Positions 8,501 to 15,538 of a DNA stretch of 29,139 bases are shown here, in pieces. A model generated the notes under the pieces. The model made no database searches. It saw only the letters and a program-made list of their open reading frames with translations, and had not been told where the DNA came from. The translations under genes were made by a program, and so were the position numbers. This DNA comes from a virus. The DNA lies in the IMG/VR virus record IMGVR_UViG_3300033388_004714, positions 1 through 29,139 of that record. One strand, given 5' to 3'. How positions within the stretch are numbered: the stretch's first letter is position 1; each line of letters opens with the position of its first letter.

Positions 8501-10293
8501 ATATATACAATACCTGTTTCGAAATCTCTATTGCTATGTAAACTGGCGGTATCTGAAGAAGTTGAAAAAGCAGCAGTTACCGATTCAAATCTAAAAAATT
8601 CAAAAATATCAGTTACTGGTGCATTAGTTTCTCTAAAATTCATTGCTATAGGTTGCAAAGTAAAAGTGTCATCTCCAGGAAGAGTTACTAACTTAAATCC
8701 TTGTTGAGCGGTAGCATCAGTTAAACTACTATTATGTTTTGTCCACCCAGGACAATTAGTTGGAACTGTAAGTGCACAATTAAATTGATCTGTTATTGAT
8801 GTTCCATCAGCACAAGTCGCAATAGTATTAAAATTTGTATTTAACACTGTTCCTAATCGATTAGCAAAAGCGTCACTGGAAATCATATCATATATACTAT
8901 TATAGTCTACAGGCAAAACAAATGATAAATTTAAAGTAACATCTCCATTGGAAAAGCTAAGTGGATAACAAGGATTTAATGAATCATTAGGTGAAGTAAC
9001 TTCAGAACTGGTTAAGTTTAAGCTCAAGGCGAAAGTAGATTCAGCTTTTAATAAAGTTTTAATAGCTGTTAAATCTATTGTTGCTAAAGAGTTTGTTATA
9101 GATGTGTTTACCCCTGAAAGAGTATAATCTATACCTGTGGTTAAAGTAGCATTATCAAGTTCAATAAAATTTATAACTTGATTTATTAATTTAGTATTAT
9201 AATTAACTGAAATATTTGAACCAGTGGCGTTTGTAATATTATAACCATCCACATAATTTCCATAAAACAATCTATTAGCCATAATAGTTTGAGCCTCTGC
9301 GGTTCTTGGAACATTATCATATAATCTTAATAACTCATCAGCTCCTATTACAGTATAAATTTTACTATTAGTAAACACATAAGATTGAGTGCTGTTATCA
9401 CCCCATCCATAATCTTCTTTATTAAATCTTTCAATTACATAAATAACATTGGAATTTGAATCTTTATACAATAAATCAACTTCTTTTACTCTTTTTGATC
9501 CTGTATTAAATGTTACATTAACACTATTATATGCATTTAACATTCCTCCGTTAGTAAAATTATTGGTATCAAACTGAAATAATCCTGGTTGAAATGCTGG
9601 ATTACTAAATAATGAAGTGGCACTATATTCATCATCTAAATATTTATATCGATAAGCGAATGAAATAAATCTATTTTCTAAATAATTTTCTTGTCCATAA
9701 ACATTTTGTAATGTAAGTCCAGGGGTTGGTAAAGTATCAGATGTTCCATATCCTGGTGGTTTAACTATAACATTTACATCTTCTGGGACTAAAACATCCA
9801 CCCCCCCTACAGGATCAGGATAACTTCTGTTTATATTTATTTTTCTTGGAGGATTAAAATCATCTGTCCAAAAAAGCATATTTTCTATTAAATTTACACC
9901 TGTAATTAAATATGTCGTTTGGAAGTTTAATACAGTAGTAGACTGAACATGATAATTAATTGCTGTAGTTGTAGTATTATAAGAAACTATAGAGTCTAAT
10001 CTGCCTACTGTAACAGGATTATTAGGATCATGAACAAACCAATATATAGTTTCTCTCATTCCATCTTCATAACTTCCCACTACTACCGCATCAGTGGATA
10101 GGCTTTGACCTCCATAAGTAAGAGTAGTTAGTTGCTCATTTCCTCTGGAATTTTCAACCGCCCCCATTTCAGTGGTTTCGGTAGATCCTAAACGAACATT
10201 CATCGCATCAACATATTCTCCTGGTGGAAGAAGTCTTTCATCCACCGATTTGTTCATTCGACCTTGTATAAAATTTGTTGTAATTATAGGCAT
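5524..10293 (-). CDS. Large tail protein, P22 gp10-like stabilization/nozzle type, 1589 aa
   Basis: The N-terminal region (1-230) has motifs typical of phage stabilization (P22 gp10-like) or tail-nozzle proteins of short-tailed phages: DERLLPPGEYVDAMNVR (18-34), LIENMLFWTDDFNPPRKI (135-152) and ENRFISFAYRYKYLDDEYS (206-224). The long middle is beta-rich. Around residues 1040-1180 it contains stretches such as ILILQEDKISYILTNKN and GSNVFFTDTKRGAVIKL, which look like propeller blades. The C-terminus is Thr-rich and holds a Cys cluster (EACCDCTYTCTAYDSS) and then a YY...C module ending at the final Cys1589. It starts one base after the tail-tube-like gene. In crAss-like phages the equivalent large proteins form the tail muzzle. 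The N-terminal call is fairly firm; the C-terminal appendage role is inferred. Confidence 0.82.
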   Translation of the reverse strand: MPIITTNFIQGRMNKSVDERLLPPGEYVDAMNVRLGSTETTEMGAVENSRGNEQLTTLTYGGQSLSTDAVVVGSYEDGMRETIYWFVHDPNNPVTVGRLDSIVSYNTTTTAINYHVQSTTVLNFQTTYLITGVNLIENMLFWTDDFNPPRKININRSYPDPVGGVDVLVPEDVNVIVKPPGYGTSDTLPTPGLTLQNVYGQENYLENRFISFAYRYKYLDDEYSATSLFSNPAFQPGLFQFDTNNFTNGGMLNAYNSVNVTFNTGSKRVKEVDLLYKDSNSNVIYVIERFNKEDYGWGDNSTQSYVFTNSKIYTVIGADELLRLYDNVPRTAEAQTIMANRLFYGNYVDGYNITNATGSNISVNYNTKLINQVINFIELDNATLTTGIDYTLSGVNTSITNSLATIDLTAIKTLLKAESTFALSLNLTSSEVTSPNDSLNPCYPLSFSNGDVTLNLSFVLPVDYNSIYDMISSDAFANRLGTVLNTNFNTIATCADGTSITDQFNCALTVPTNCPGWTKHNSSLTDATAQQGFKLVTLPGDDTFTLQPIAMNFRETNAPVTDIFEFFRFESVTAAFSTSSDTASLHSNRDFETGIVYMDDYARASTVLVSEYNTIFIPTENSTSKNQIQCTISSLPPSWASRYKMVVKPSKTGYETIYSNFIYIRPSNNNVYFKLEGDNQNKAEKGQKLIVKRDANGALLKLSTCEVLDIVAEGEDFLSNLNELGEDSHQVPGLYMIIKSQNFNVTILEGENSVIDLGEKKYKSDNESWRRPFVGYPIFTTTTDPGPPAVDTYAIYTVPEGSIIDIRIFFGRSEGGRGCEAFAYEWDRQFIASQDYTNMYDWFVGDNIDISTGNWSSTDETNAPYFDSVIYDAATSDIPVGSSDAAAYAMPVSQWRPVLQFWQPGYTGTIDATLPMYMCFKNGIPGCKTFLGKNGYSKIEMEITVTRANNLFVFETEPADANADIFYDASQDYSITGGYHQAGTADGDQSQTASADAIVLLPFMDCYAFGNGVESYKIEDKLAAKSLVMGQRTLAVSNQDYKEADRFAGLTYSGVFSSNSGLNNLNEFNLGLANFKDLEQNYGPVMKLHSRETDILILQEDKISYILTNKNLLSDATGGGAIASIPQILGTQIARIEDYGISFNPESFIQWGSNVFFTDTKRGAVIKLTGASLKSDEVTVISDTGMRSWFRDEFSTALTTQKLGAYDPYMDEYVLSTNDVEVPVPSIPIPCGQSIHISSTSTAKTFTFDFGQVIDTTTTVTFTVTGSVTITGTWNGVAGTPVTIVNTTGNYTFSKSLNTPTTADITVTPAASTSASYTLEANCPTETAITVIQVVLNSGSNVDNLIHVEYGWNNTTTISPTASTQAVFGSSSTVASLFDSQTGIRSIGVFPYDGVDFFMQSNKIGTDDYDVGNTAYKFSFLSSNTLYANNVADINTLTGSASDILPGLITSPAPDVYRGSVTPSTTPAFSLPIGNQYLYLVYDFRTQSGQPLCYSTDVTEACCDCTYTCTAYDSSTVHPSIGVACDQPLTQSYYFLNSVTPTTYPVVGSIVYSSTICDTTTTLTAGWYKYTSGYIRVNSDGIVIQIGTC

Positions 10294-10294
10294 C

Positions 10295-11209
10295 TTACTT
10301 TATCCATTTATCCTGACCTCTTAAATTCATTAAGAGTCTCCCAGGGTGTATATTACTTAATCTTAATTTAGCATTTCTTAATAAAGAAGATTTGTCTTTT
10401 CTTACTCTATTTACTATATACTCTTGTACTCCAAATCGGCCATTTAAAATAGAAAACCTAATATATGCATACAGATATTCTTCAAATAATTTATTTACAC
10501 TTACTTGAGAATCATCTCCATTTTCCATCCCATCTGATACATATTCTAAAACTATTGAACTTGTTGCAAGTGCAGAACTAAAATAAATACAGCCCGCTTT
10601 TTTGTCTACTCTAAAAGTTGGATTAGCATTTGCGGTTTCTGTATTTAAACCAAATCTTGAACCAACTGTCCAATCAAAATACCAACGCCCATCAACTAAC
10701 CATCCTTCTTCTCCATTAAATATGCTATTAGAATTTAAATATATAGAACGAGTTCCTCTACTTAAATCAATTTGACTCTCTTGTGGGCTTAAAGTGTTTC
10801 CATCTTGATCAAACAAAATATTAGAATTATTATCTTGTAAATATGCCGATGCCCAATTGGTTTGTATGTTTTCACTTAAAGGATATAATATACCATTTTT
10901 ATAGGAAGAAATTCTAACCCAATTAACATAATCAGGTGGGAATACAAATGTGAAATTAGATGTCAAATTTAATTGAAGAACTTTAATTTCTTTCATTGCA
11001 TCATAATTCAATTCTTGAATACCTCTCTTTGCATAAAATATAGCCTTGTTTCTGTCTAAATTATTTATCAATTCTAAATCACCCGCATACATTAACATAA
11101 AGTTATTTACTATATCTTGTAATGACACATATTGGTATGAGCCCCAGTTGGAATCAGTAGGAGTAGTGCCATTATTTTCGTAATATGTATATTGTGTTAT
11201 ATATGCCAT
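10295..11209 (-). CDS. Tail tubular protein A-like / P22 gp4-like ring protein, 304 aa
   Basis: The start has a short N-terminal arm, then a helical core with LQDIVNNFMLMYAGD and IFYAKRGIQELNYDAMKEIK (residues 54-73), followed by FVFPPDYVNWVRISSYKNG. The C-terminal part has SSIVLEYVSDGM and a long helix pair (NKLFEEYLYAYIRFSILNGR, then VNRVRKDKSSLLRNAKLRLS). This arrangement of an early helical A-x-x-x-I-Q-E-L segment, a central beta barrel and a late helical bundle is that of head-to-tail adaptor or tail-tube A proteins (T7 gp11, P22 gp4). It lies between the connector-like gene (one-base gap) and the large stabilization protein, which is the expected order. The length is somewhat above T7 gp11 (196 aa), in keeping with larger podoviruses. 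Confidence 0.78.
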   Translation of the reverse strand: MAYITQYTYYENNGTTPTDSNWGSYQYVSLQDIVNNFMLMYAGDLELINNLDRNKAIFYAKRGIQELNYDAMKEIKVLQLNLTSNFTFVFPPDYVNWVRISSYKNGILYPLSENIQTNWASAYLQDNNSNILFDQDGNTLSPQESQIDLSRGTRSIYLNSNSIFNGEEGWLVDGRWYFDWTVGSRFGLNTETANANPTFRVDKKAGCIYFSSALATSSIVLEYVSDGMENGDDSQVSVNKLFEEYLYAYIRFSILNGRFGVQEYIVNRVRKDKSSLLRNAKLRLSNIHPGRLLMNLRGQDKWIK

Positions 11210-11210
11210 C

Positions 11211-12221
11211 TTATGTTTGTATTTGGTTGTCTTGTACTATTTCTTGTTGTCCAAAATTATACACATCTTTTTCTCTTATTTCGATGCCTACATATTGACA
11301 AATCTTTGCTACTAATCCAGGTTCATCAGATAGGGGTAATTCAAAATTTTGATAATCCACTGCGGAGTCATCAAATAATGGCTCACCTCCTGGTAAAGTT
11401 ACATACGTCCAGTTAGGAGATAAAGGGTATCTAATATATTGTGTTTTAACTGCACCTTTTTGTCTAATAGTGCTTGGATAAACTGTTACTGTATTTCCTG
11501 TAAACGATGTATTACCTGCTTGTATATTAGAACTTGCTCCTCCTAATACATATGCTGGAAATTGAGTAGTAGGAGCAGTTAAATTAGAACTGGTTAATAA
11601 ATAAATTTTATGTTGTTTTACTCTTTCTACTTCAGTTATATTTACATTATTATATATAACATAATTTTCGCCAGTAGTTATAATATCTTCACTTAAACTT
11701 AAAGTTGTTGCATCATCGACCGCAGTAACATATGCTTGAGAAATTGGAGCTGATGTAGTATTTACTACTATGCTTCCAACTGCTGGAGAAATTAAAAATT
11801 CTGCACCACCTGTAAGAGGTACAAAACCCCCTGCGGCATCAATTAATTTGTATCCTTGAGCGGCAGTAGTTGTCCCTGCATATAAAGCTGTAGGATAATA
11901 AAAAAGTTTATTTATAATATAATAATCGGCAGGAAGATTATAAAGATTAGCATTATTTAAATTAGCTACTGTTTGGTCTAAGAAGATTTCAGCCGAAAAC
12001 ATATCTATCACCTCTTCTAATCCTTTTAAAAGATCAGCATATCCTTGATTAGATGCACTTACTTTTTGTTTATTAAGATAGTTATTGTATTGATAGAAAT
12101 AATCTTCAAATAAATCCATCTGTGCTTGTTGACAATATAAATTAAAATCTTGAGGAGATATATAGCCATAATTGTTTTTATTAGCTATGGCTAATACTGT
12201 ATTTCTTATATCATTTATCAT
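11211..12221 (-). CDS. Head-tail connector/ring-like virion protein, 336 aa
   Basis: The N-terminal helix bundle reads NTVLAIANKNNYGYISPQDF and QAQMDLFEDYFYQYNNYLN (to residue 50), then a conserved-looking LYNLPADYYIINKLFYY (93-109). A small beta-domain, GSIVVNTTSAP...AYVTAVDDATTLSLSEDI...YVIYN (149-191), seems inserted before the rest of the fold. The last third includes KTQYIRYPLSPNWTYV (259-274), a motif common in phage head-tail connection proteins, and a helical end. It is the first gene behind the box at 12239-12246 and leads the tail operon (gaps of 1, 1, 10 and 10 bases downstream). I infer a neck/ring function from position between capsid and tail-tube genes. No specific family name can be assigned with certainty. 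Confidence 0.72.
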   Translation of the reverse strand: MINDIRNTVLAIANKNNYGYISPQDFNLYCQQAQMDLFEDYFYQYNNYLNKQKVSASNQGYADLLKGLEEVIDMFSAEIFLDQTVANLNNANLYNLPADYYIINKLFYYPTALYAGTTTAAQGYKLIDAAGGFVPLTGGAEFLISPAVGSIVVNTTSAPISQAYVTAVDDATTLSLSEDIITTGENYVIYNNVNITEVERVKQHKIYLLTSSNLTAPTTQFPAYVLGGASSNIQAGNTSFTGNTVTVYPSTIRQKGAVKTQYIRYPLSPNWTYVTLPGGEPLFDDSAVDYQNFELPLSDEPGLVAKICQYVGIEIREKDVYNFGQQEIVQDNQIQT

Positions 12222-12238
12222 AGTGAAATCTCTTTACA

Positions 12239-12246
12239 CAAAGATA
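12239..12246 (-). promoter_or_regulatory. -7 box TATCTTTG of the tail operon
   Basis: TATCTTTG on the minus strand, 18 bases upstream of the connector ATG at 12221, matches Bacteroidota TAnnTTTG. It sits two bases beyond the T-tract of the preceding terminator (12249-12258), so terminator and promoter are directly abutted. The T-tract occupies the upstream promoter region, and a -33 TTTG is not seen. Confidence 0.55.
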
Positions 12247-12248
12247 CT

Positions 12249-12283
12249 AAAAAAAAAAGAGGCTTAATTTTTTAAACCTCTTT
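12249..12283 (-). terminator. Rho-independent terminator after the small paralogue pair
   Basis: On the minus strand AAAGAGG (12283-12277), a T.G pair, TTAA, a four-base A loop, TTAA and CCTCTTT (12262-12256) form a 12-pair hairpin. The run of T continues to 12249, giving ten consecutive T overlapping the end of the stem. It begins 23 bases after the stop at 12307. This is a clear intrinsic terminator by inspection. Confidence 0.85.
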
Positions 12284-12306
12284 CAATTTTAAGTGTAATA
12301 TGATGA

Positions 12307-12861
12307 TTATGCTGTAGCTATATCAAGTACATAACTTGAAGGTACTGCCCATTGATACTTAGCTTCTGGCCACGCCAGTATTAATGAAGATTCTATAACA
12401 TCTTCAAAGCCATCTCTCATTTCTTCATTTCCTGCAGCAACCGCAGCATGAGTTATTCTGACTTTTATACCAGAAACTCCACTATATTGTATATCTACAC
12501 CACTATTAATAGCATCTCCTTCACTTTCTACAAGAACTACACCATCGGTAGCAACTAATTGATTAGAAGAAGAAGAAATGTCATAAATAACATAAGTTTT
12601 CGCAGTATTTAAACCAGTACCTAAAGTAGCACCGATAGCGGTTAAAGATAATATTGTAGCACTGTCAATAGCAGCAACAGTATACATTCTATTGTCAGCA
12701 GTATCCCATACTACATCTCCAACTACTGTACCATCAGTATCAAAAGCTGCAGATGAATCACGCAGTTTATCGTTACCGACTTCACTTGCTCCATCTGTTG
12801 TTCCACTTGCGACTGTGTTTTGAACAGGGATACTTGCATATTTTTGCATTGCACTATTCAT
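12307..12861 (-). CDS. Small virion-associated protein, long paralogue with inserted domain, 184 aa
   Basis: This protein is a larger relative of its upstream neighbour. Residues 5-13 (MQKYASIPV) match MEKYLKIPV of the neighbour. Residues 101-163 (QLVATDGVVLVES...VRITHAAVAAGNEEMRDG...ILAW) align with the neighbour's QIVSVTNVKLVEQ...VTLTHAALGAGYETMRDE...ATGW. Between them, residues about 20-96 are extra and contain GDVVWDTADNRMYTVAAIDS, ILSLTAIG and YVIYDI, resembling residues 149-191 of the connector protein. Start is ATG 12861, two bases after the previous stop; ATG 12849 is an alternative that matches the paralogue's start. The isolated two-gene transcript beside the capsid gene suggests an abundant virion component such as a decoration protein, which is inference. 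Confidence 0.72.
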   Translation of the reverse strand: MNSAMQKYASIPVQNTVASGTTDGASEVGNDKLRDSSAAFDTDGTVVGDVVWDTADNRMYTVAAIDSATILSLTAIGATLGTGLNTAKTYVIYDISSSSNQLVATDGVVLVESEGDAINSGVDIQYSGVSGIKVRITHAAVAAGNEEMRDGFEDVIESSLILAWPEAKYQWAVPSSYVLDIATA

Positions 12862-12863
12862 GC

Positions 12864-13142
12864 TTATGCTATAGCAATTCCGCTTACCGCAGAACTTGGG
12901 TTATAATCATAAGAGACTGCTGTCCAGCCTGTCGCAAGGGCATCAAGGATAACATTTTGTACTTCATCTCTCATGGTTTCATATCCTGCTCCTAAAGCAG
13001 CATGAGTAAGAGTAACAACTTTACCTGAGCCATAAGCTAAAGTTACAGTTGTAGTAGAAGCTTGTTCTACTAATTTTACGTTAGTTACAGATACGATTTG
13101 TTTTTGTTCGCCTGTAACTGGGATTTTTAAATATTTTTCCAT
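12864..13142 (-). CDS. Small virion-associated protein, short paralogue, 92 aa
   Basis: I place the start at ATG 13142 (MEKYLKIPV). A longer frame exists to 13178, but its first codon is TTG and lies inside the TATCTTTG box, so it cannot be the translated start of a transcript from that box. The protein is beta-rich (TNVKLVEQASTTTVTLAYGS), followed by THAALGAGYETMRDEVQNVI and a C-terminal helix/strand ending SGIAIA. Its sequence is found again, split by an insertion, in the next gene. It has its own promoter-like box and shares a strong terminator with its paralogue, implying a separately controlled and perhaps abundant product. A capsid decoration or head-fibre role is possible; no family was recognised. 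Confidence 0.72.
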   Translation of the reverse strand: MEKYLKIPVTGEQKQIVSVTNVKLVEQASTTTVTLAYGSGKVVTLTHAALGAGYETMRDEVQNVILDALATGWTAVSYDYNPSSAVSGIAIA

Positions 13143-13175
13143 AATAATAATAAGATTTTGGGTTAAACAATACCA

Positions 13176-13183
13176 CAAAGATA
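13176..13183 (-). promoter_or_regulatory. -7 box TATCTTTG of the small paralogue pair
   Basis: TATCTTTG on the minus strand lies between the stop of the 261-residue gene (13193) and the ATG at 13142. It matches TAnnTTTG of Bacteroidota sigma-A promoters. A start about seven bases downstream would give a leader of roughly 25 bases. It is preceded by a T-rich stretch, without a visible -33 TTTG. Confidence 0.55.
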
Positions 13184-13192
13184 CAAAAAAAA

Positions 13193-13978
13193 TTAATTAT
13201 TTTGTAAGCGTTTTAAGAGGAGCTTATAGAGTTCTACACCTTCATCACTTTGAAAATGTGATGCCACAATAAAATATGGATCTTCACCATAAGGAACTGT
13301 TAAAAGCTTCTTTTTGTTTTTAGGTAAATTAAAATAAACATCTTTTTGACCATTTTTAAAAGCTAAAAGGTTGTTTTCAAAAAATCTAAATACTGTGTCT
13401 TGCAAATCTAACATAGGATCATTAAGGGTATCCATAAAATCTTCTGGATGTTCTTTAGCATAAAGCATAATGTCTCTTTTAATTTCTACCGAACTTAATT
13501 TGTCAGTTTGACTTCCTAAAAGAACTCTTGCTACCGCGATTCTTTTATCATGTGATAATTCACGAGCTAAAACTTGAGCTTCTAAACCTGCTTCTACCAC
13601 TTCTAAATGATCAATTGCATCTTTTTCTTTATTTATCTCCTCAAAAACCATATTTTTTTGTGGATGATAATGTAAAAATTGTTGAAGTACTTGATTGTTT
13701 TTAGGAACAAATAATACACCATCCTCAAAAACTATTGGTTCTAATATTGCACTTCCATCTTGCTCATCTTCAAATGGGCTTTTTTGATTTCTTGCATATC
13801 TTAAAGGTTTATTAATTCCTTCTTTTTCATCAAAATATAATAAGGGGTGTCGAGAAGAATTTCTTGATGCTAACATATATGATAATGGAGCACTAAGTTT
13901 CGTTAATTTGTAGAATTTATCTACTAAAGGCTCTCTTTTTTGGGTGACCTTTTTAATAAGGGTTGTTTCTTTTTTCAT
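13193..13978 (-). CDS. Conserved virion-region protein of unknown function, 261 aa
   Basis: A hydrophilic, mixed alpha/beta protein. Its most distinctive part is RHPLLYFDEKEGINKPLRYA followed by NQKSPFEDEQDGSAILEP (residues 43-80), then VFEDGVLFVPKNN. The second half is helical (EAGLEAQVLARELSHDKRIA, then IKRDIMLYAKEHPEDFM) and ends with FNLPKNKKKLLTVPYGEDPY and a C-terminal helix. I believe similar proteins occur in other marine phages near the capsid genes, but cannot check that here. It lies downstream of the capsid terminator and upstream of the next promoter box, and its own 5' gap shows no TATCTTTG. It may therefore be made from terminator read-through, giving much less product than the capsid protein. 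The function is unknown. Confidence 0.68.
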   Translation of the reverse strand: MKKETTLIKKVTQKREPLVDKFYKLTKLSAPLSYMLASRNSSRHPLLYFDEKEGINKPLRYARNQKSPFEDEQDGSAILEPIVFEDGVLFVPKNNQVLQQFLHYHPQKNMVFEEINKEKDAIDHLEVVEAGLEAQVLARELSHDKRIAVARVLLGSQTDKLSSVEIKRDIMLYAKEHPEDFMDTLNDPMLDLQDTVFRFFENNLLAFKNGQKDVYFNLPKNKKKLLTVPYGEDPYFIVASHFQSDEGVELYKLLLKRLQNN

Positions 13979-14000
13979 TATAATTAAATTTAATTTGAGT

Positions 14001-14036
14001 TAAAAAATAAAAAAAAGGGGAGGAAACAACCTCCCC
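14001..14036 (-). terminator. Strong rho-independent terminator after the major capsid gene
   Basis: On the minus strand GGGGAGG (14036-14030), loop TTGTTT and CCTCCCC (14023-14017) form a seven-pair, G+C-only stem. It is followed by TTTTTTTTATTTTTT (14016-14002). It begins 15 bases after the capsid stop at 14052. Such a GC-rich stem stands out in this AT-rich genome. Confidence 0.92.
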
Positions 14037-14051
14037 TAATTTTAATAATTG

Positions 14052-15518
14052 TTATGCATCTTGAAATAAGAAGAAGTTGTTTGCACCTAAAGTACATACA
14101 CATCTTTCACTCAAGAAGTTCACTTCCATTGCATCCAGATCAGAAGTTCTTGCACCACCAGCTGAGCCAGTTATCCAAGTTTTATAACGTCTGTCTTCAG
14201 TTTCAGAAGCTCTATATCTAACATGTAAGAATGGTCTTTTCGCATTCTTTCCTAATACTTGATCGTATACTGTAGTTGAACCAGCTGGGACTAAAAGTCC
14301 ATTAACTGCTCCACCAACAATACCACCTCTCATAGTAGGATCATTAAGATATTTCCAATCAGACTTATAGAAGTCATAACCTCTTCTAAATCCTGTAAAT
14401 CCAAGATTTAAGGCCATTTCCTCATCATTATCAAATAAACCATATGATGTGCCACCTGCTCCATAAGAGTTTTGTGAGGCTAACATATCATCTATATCAA
14501 ATGAGAAGTTTCTATCAACGAAAATAACATTTTCTTCAATAGATCCTTGTTTGTCAAGTCTTGAAATAATGTTGTCAAACTGAGAAAGAGTTTGTGGATT
14601 ACCTCCACCAAACACATTACCTCTATTTTCAACAACATAGAAAATTCCGTCAGAACCATTTAGATCTGCTAAAGATGCTGCTGCGGCTACTCCTTGGAAG
14701 AATCCACCTGCACCTGAAGCTACATCCGCTGGGACTGCTTCAATCATTGCTGTTTCTAAATAATCTTCAAATCTTAGCCTTGTTTCATGCTCAGATTTTA
14801 GATACCATAAGTATCCAGTTGCTCCATTTTCAGTTGTAACTTCTACCCATCCGATTTGAGCCATATCAGAACCAGAGACAGAATATTTGTCTTTGATAAT
14901 AATTGGTTTGTTATCGAAGAAGAAGTCATCAGCATCATTTGAGCCAACCATTCCAAGAACACCTTTGTTAAATTCAGAACCATAAATAAATATATCACAA
15001 GCTACTGCTGCTGCCATAGTTTGACCTCCATTCTCATAGTAATCTACTACTATTTGGTTTGGAGCTGCTGTGGTAGGAGCTGTGCTAATAACAGCTTTAT
15101 TAGATAGAGCTGATCCTGGAGTTCTATCCGAGATCATAACTGTTTGTCCTACTCTAAGAGCCGCTAAATTTGGTGTCGCTGGGATTGTAATCGCAGGATT
15201 AAAGTTAGTTAGGTTATTAGGTATAGTCCAAGTAGCTTGATCTGATGCTGCTGCTGCACCAGAGGTACAACTTTGATACTTAACATGTAGTCTTCCTTGT
15301 TCTGCCCATTTAATAAGGTCAGAATTAGAAGGCATTTCAGCGCCTACCATTCTTAAGAATGATGCTACTGATCGATTTCCATATCTTTCAAATTCTTTTT
15401 CATAAGTATCGGGTAGATACTGATTCAAGAAGTCAAAATTATTGATATAGTTTGTAGACAACGGTACTTGTTGACTACTGGGTTGCAAATCGTACCCTGG
15501 GGTTACATTTACTGCCAT
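14052..15518 (-). CDS. Major capsid protein, 488 aa
   Basis: Identified as the capsid protein from size, position directly after a scaffold-like gene and after terminase and portal, an isolated strong terminator, and sequence character. The N-terminus (NNFDFLNQYLPDTYEKEFER, residues 26-45) is a helical arm followed by SVASFLRMVGAEMPSNSDLI. Further on are WVEVTTENGATGYLWYLKSE, a helix (RFEDYLETAMIEA) resembling an HK97-fold spine, and FGGGNPQTLSQFDNIISRLD. The C-terminus is EVNFLSERCVCTLGANNFF. The length agrees with crAss-like and related podovirus capsid proteins (about 490 aa). The leader upstream of ATG is a tandem A/T repeat (AATTAAAAATTAAAAATT) with no Shine-Dalgarno. The HK97 fold is assumed from the family and is not demonstrated here. 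Confidence 0.85.
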   Translation of the reverse strand: MAVNVTPGYDLQPSSQQVPLSTNYINNFDFLNQYLPDTYEKEFERYGNRSVASFLRMVGAEMPSNSDLIKWAEQGRLHVKYQSCTSGAAAASDQATWTIPNNLTNFNPAITIPATPNLAALRVGQTVMISDRTPGSALSNKAVISTAPTTAAPNQIVVDYYENGGQTMAAAVACDIFIYGSEFNKGVLGMVGSNDADDFFFDNKPIIIKDKYSVSGSDMAQIGWVEVTTENGATGYLWYLKSEHETRLRFEDYLETAMIEAVPADVASGAGGFFQGVAAAASLADLNGSDGIFYVVENRGNVFGGGNPQTLSQFDNIISRLDKQGSIEENVIFVDRNFSFDIDDMLASQNSYGAGGTSYGLFDNDEEMALNLGFTGFRRGYDFYKSDWKYLNDPTMRGGIVGGAVNGLLVPAGSTTVYDQVLGKNAKRPFLHVRYRASETEDRRYKTWITGSAGGARTSDLDAMEVNFLSERCVCTLGANNFFLFQDA

Positions 15519-15538
15519 AATTTTTAATTTTTAATTTG

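Noticed and set aside
12864-13178. Longer 104-residue version of the short paralogue starting at 13178
   Set aside because: Its first codon is TTG and lies within the TATCTTTG box. ATG 13142 gives MEKYLKIPV, which matches the paralogue MQKYASIPV.
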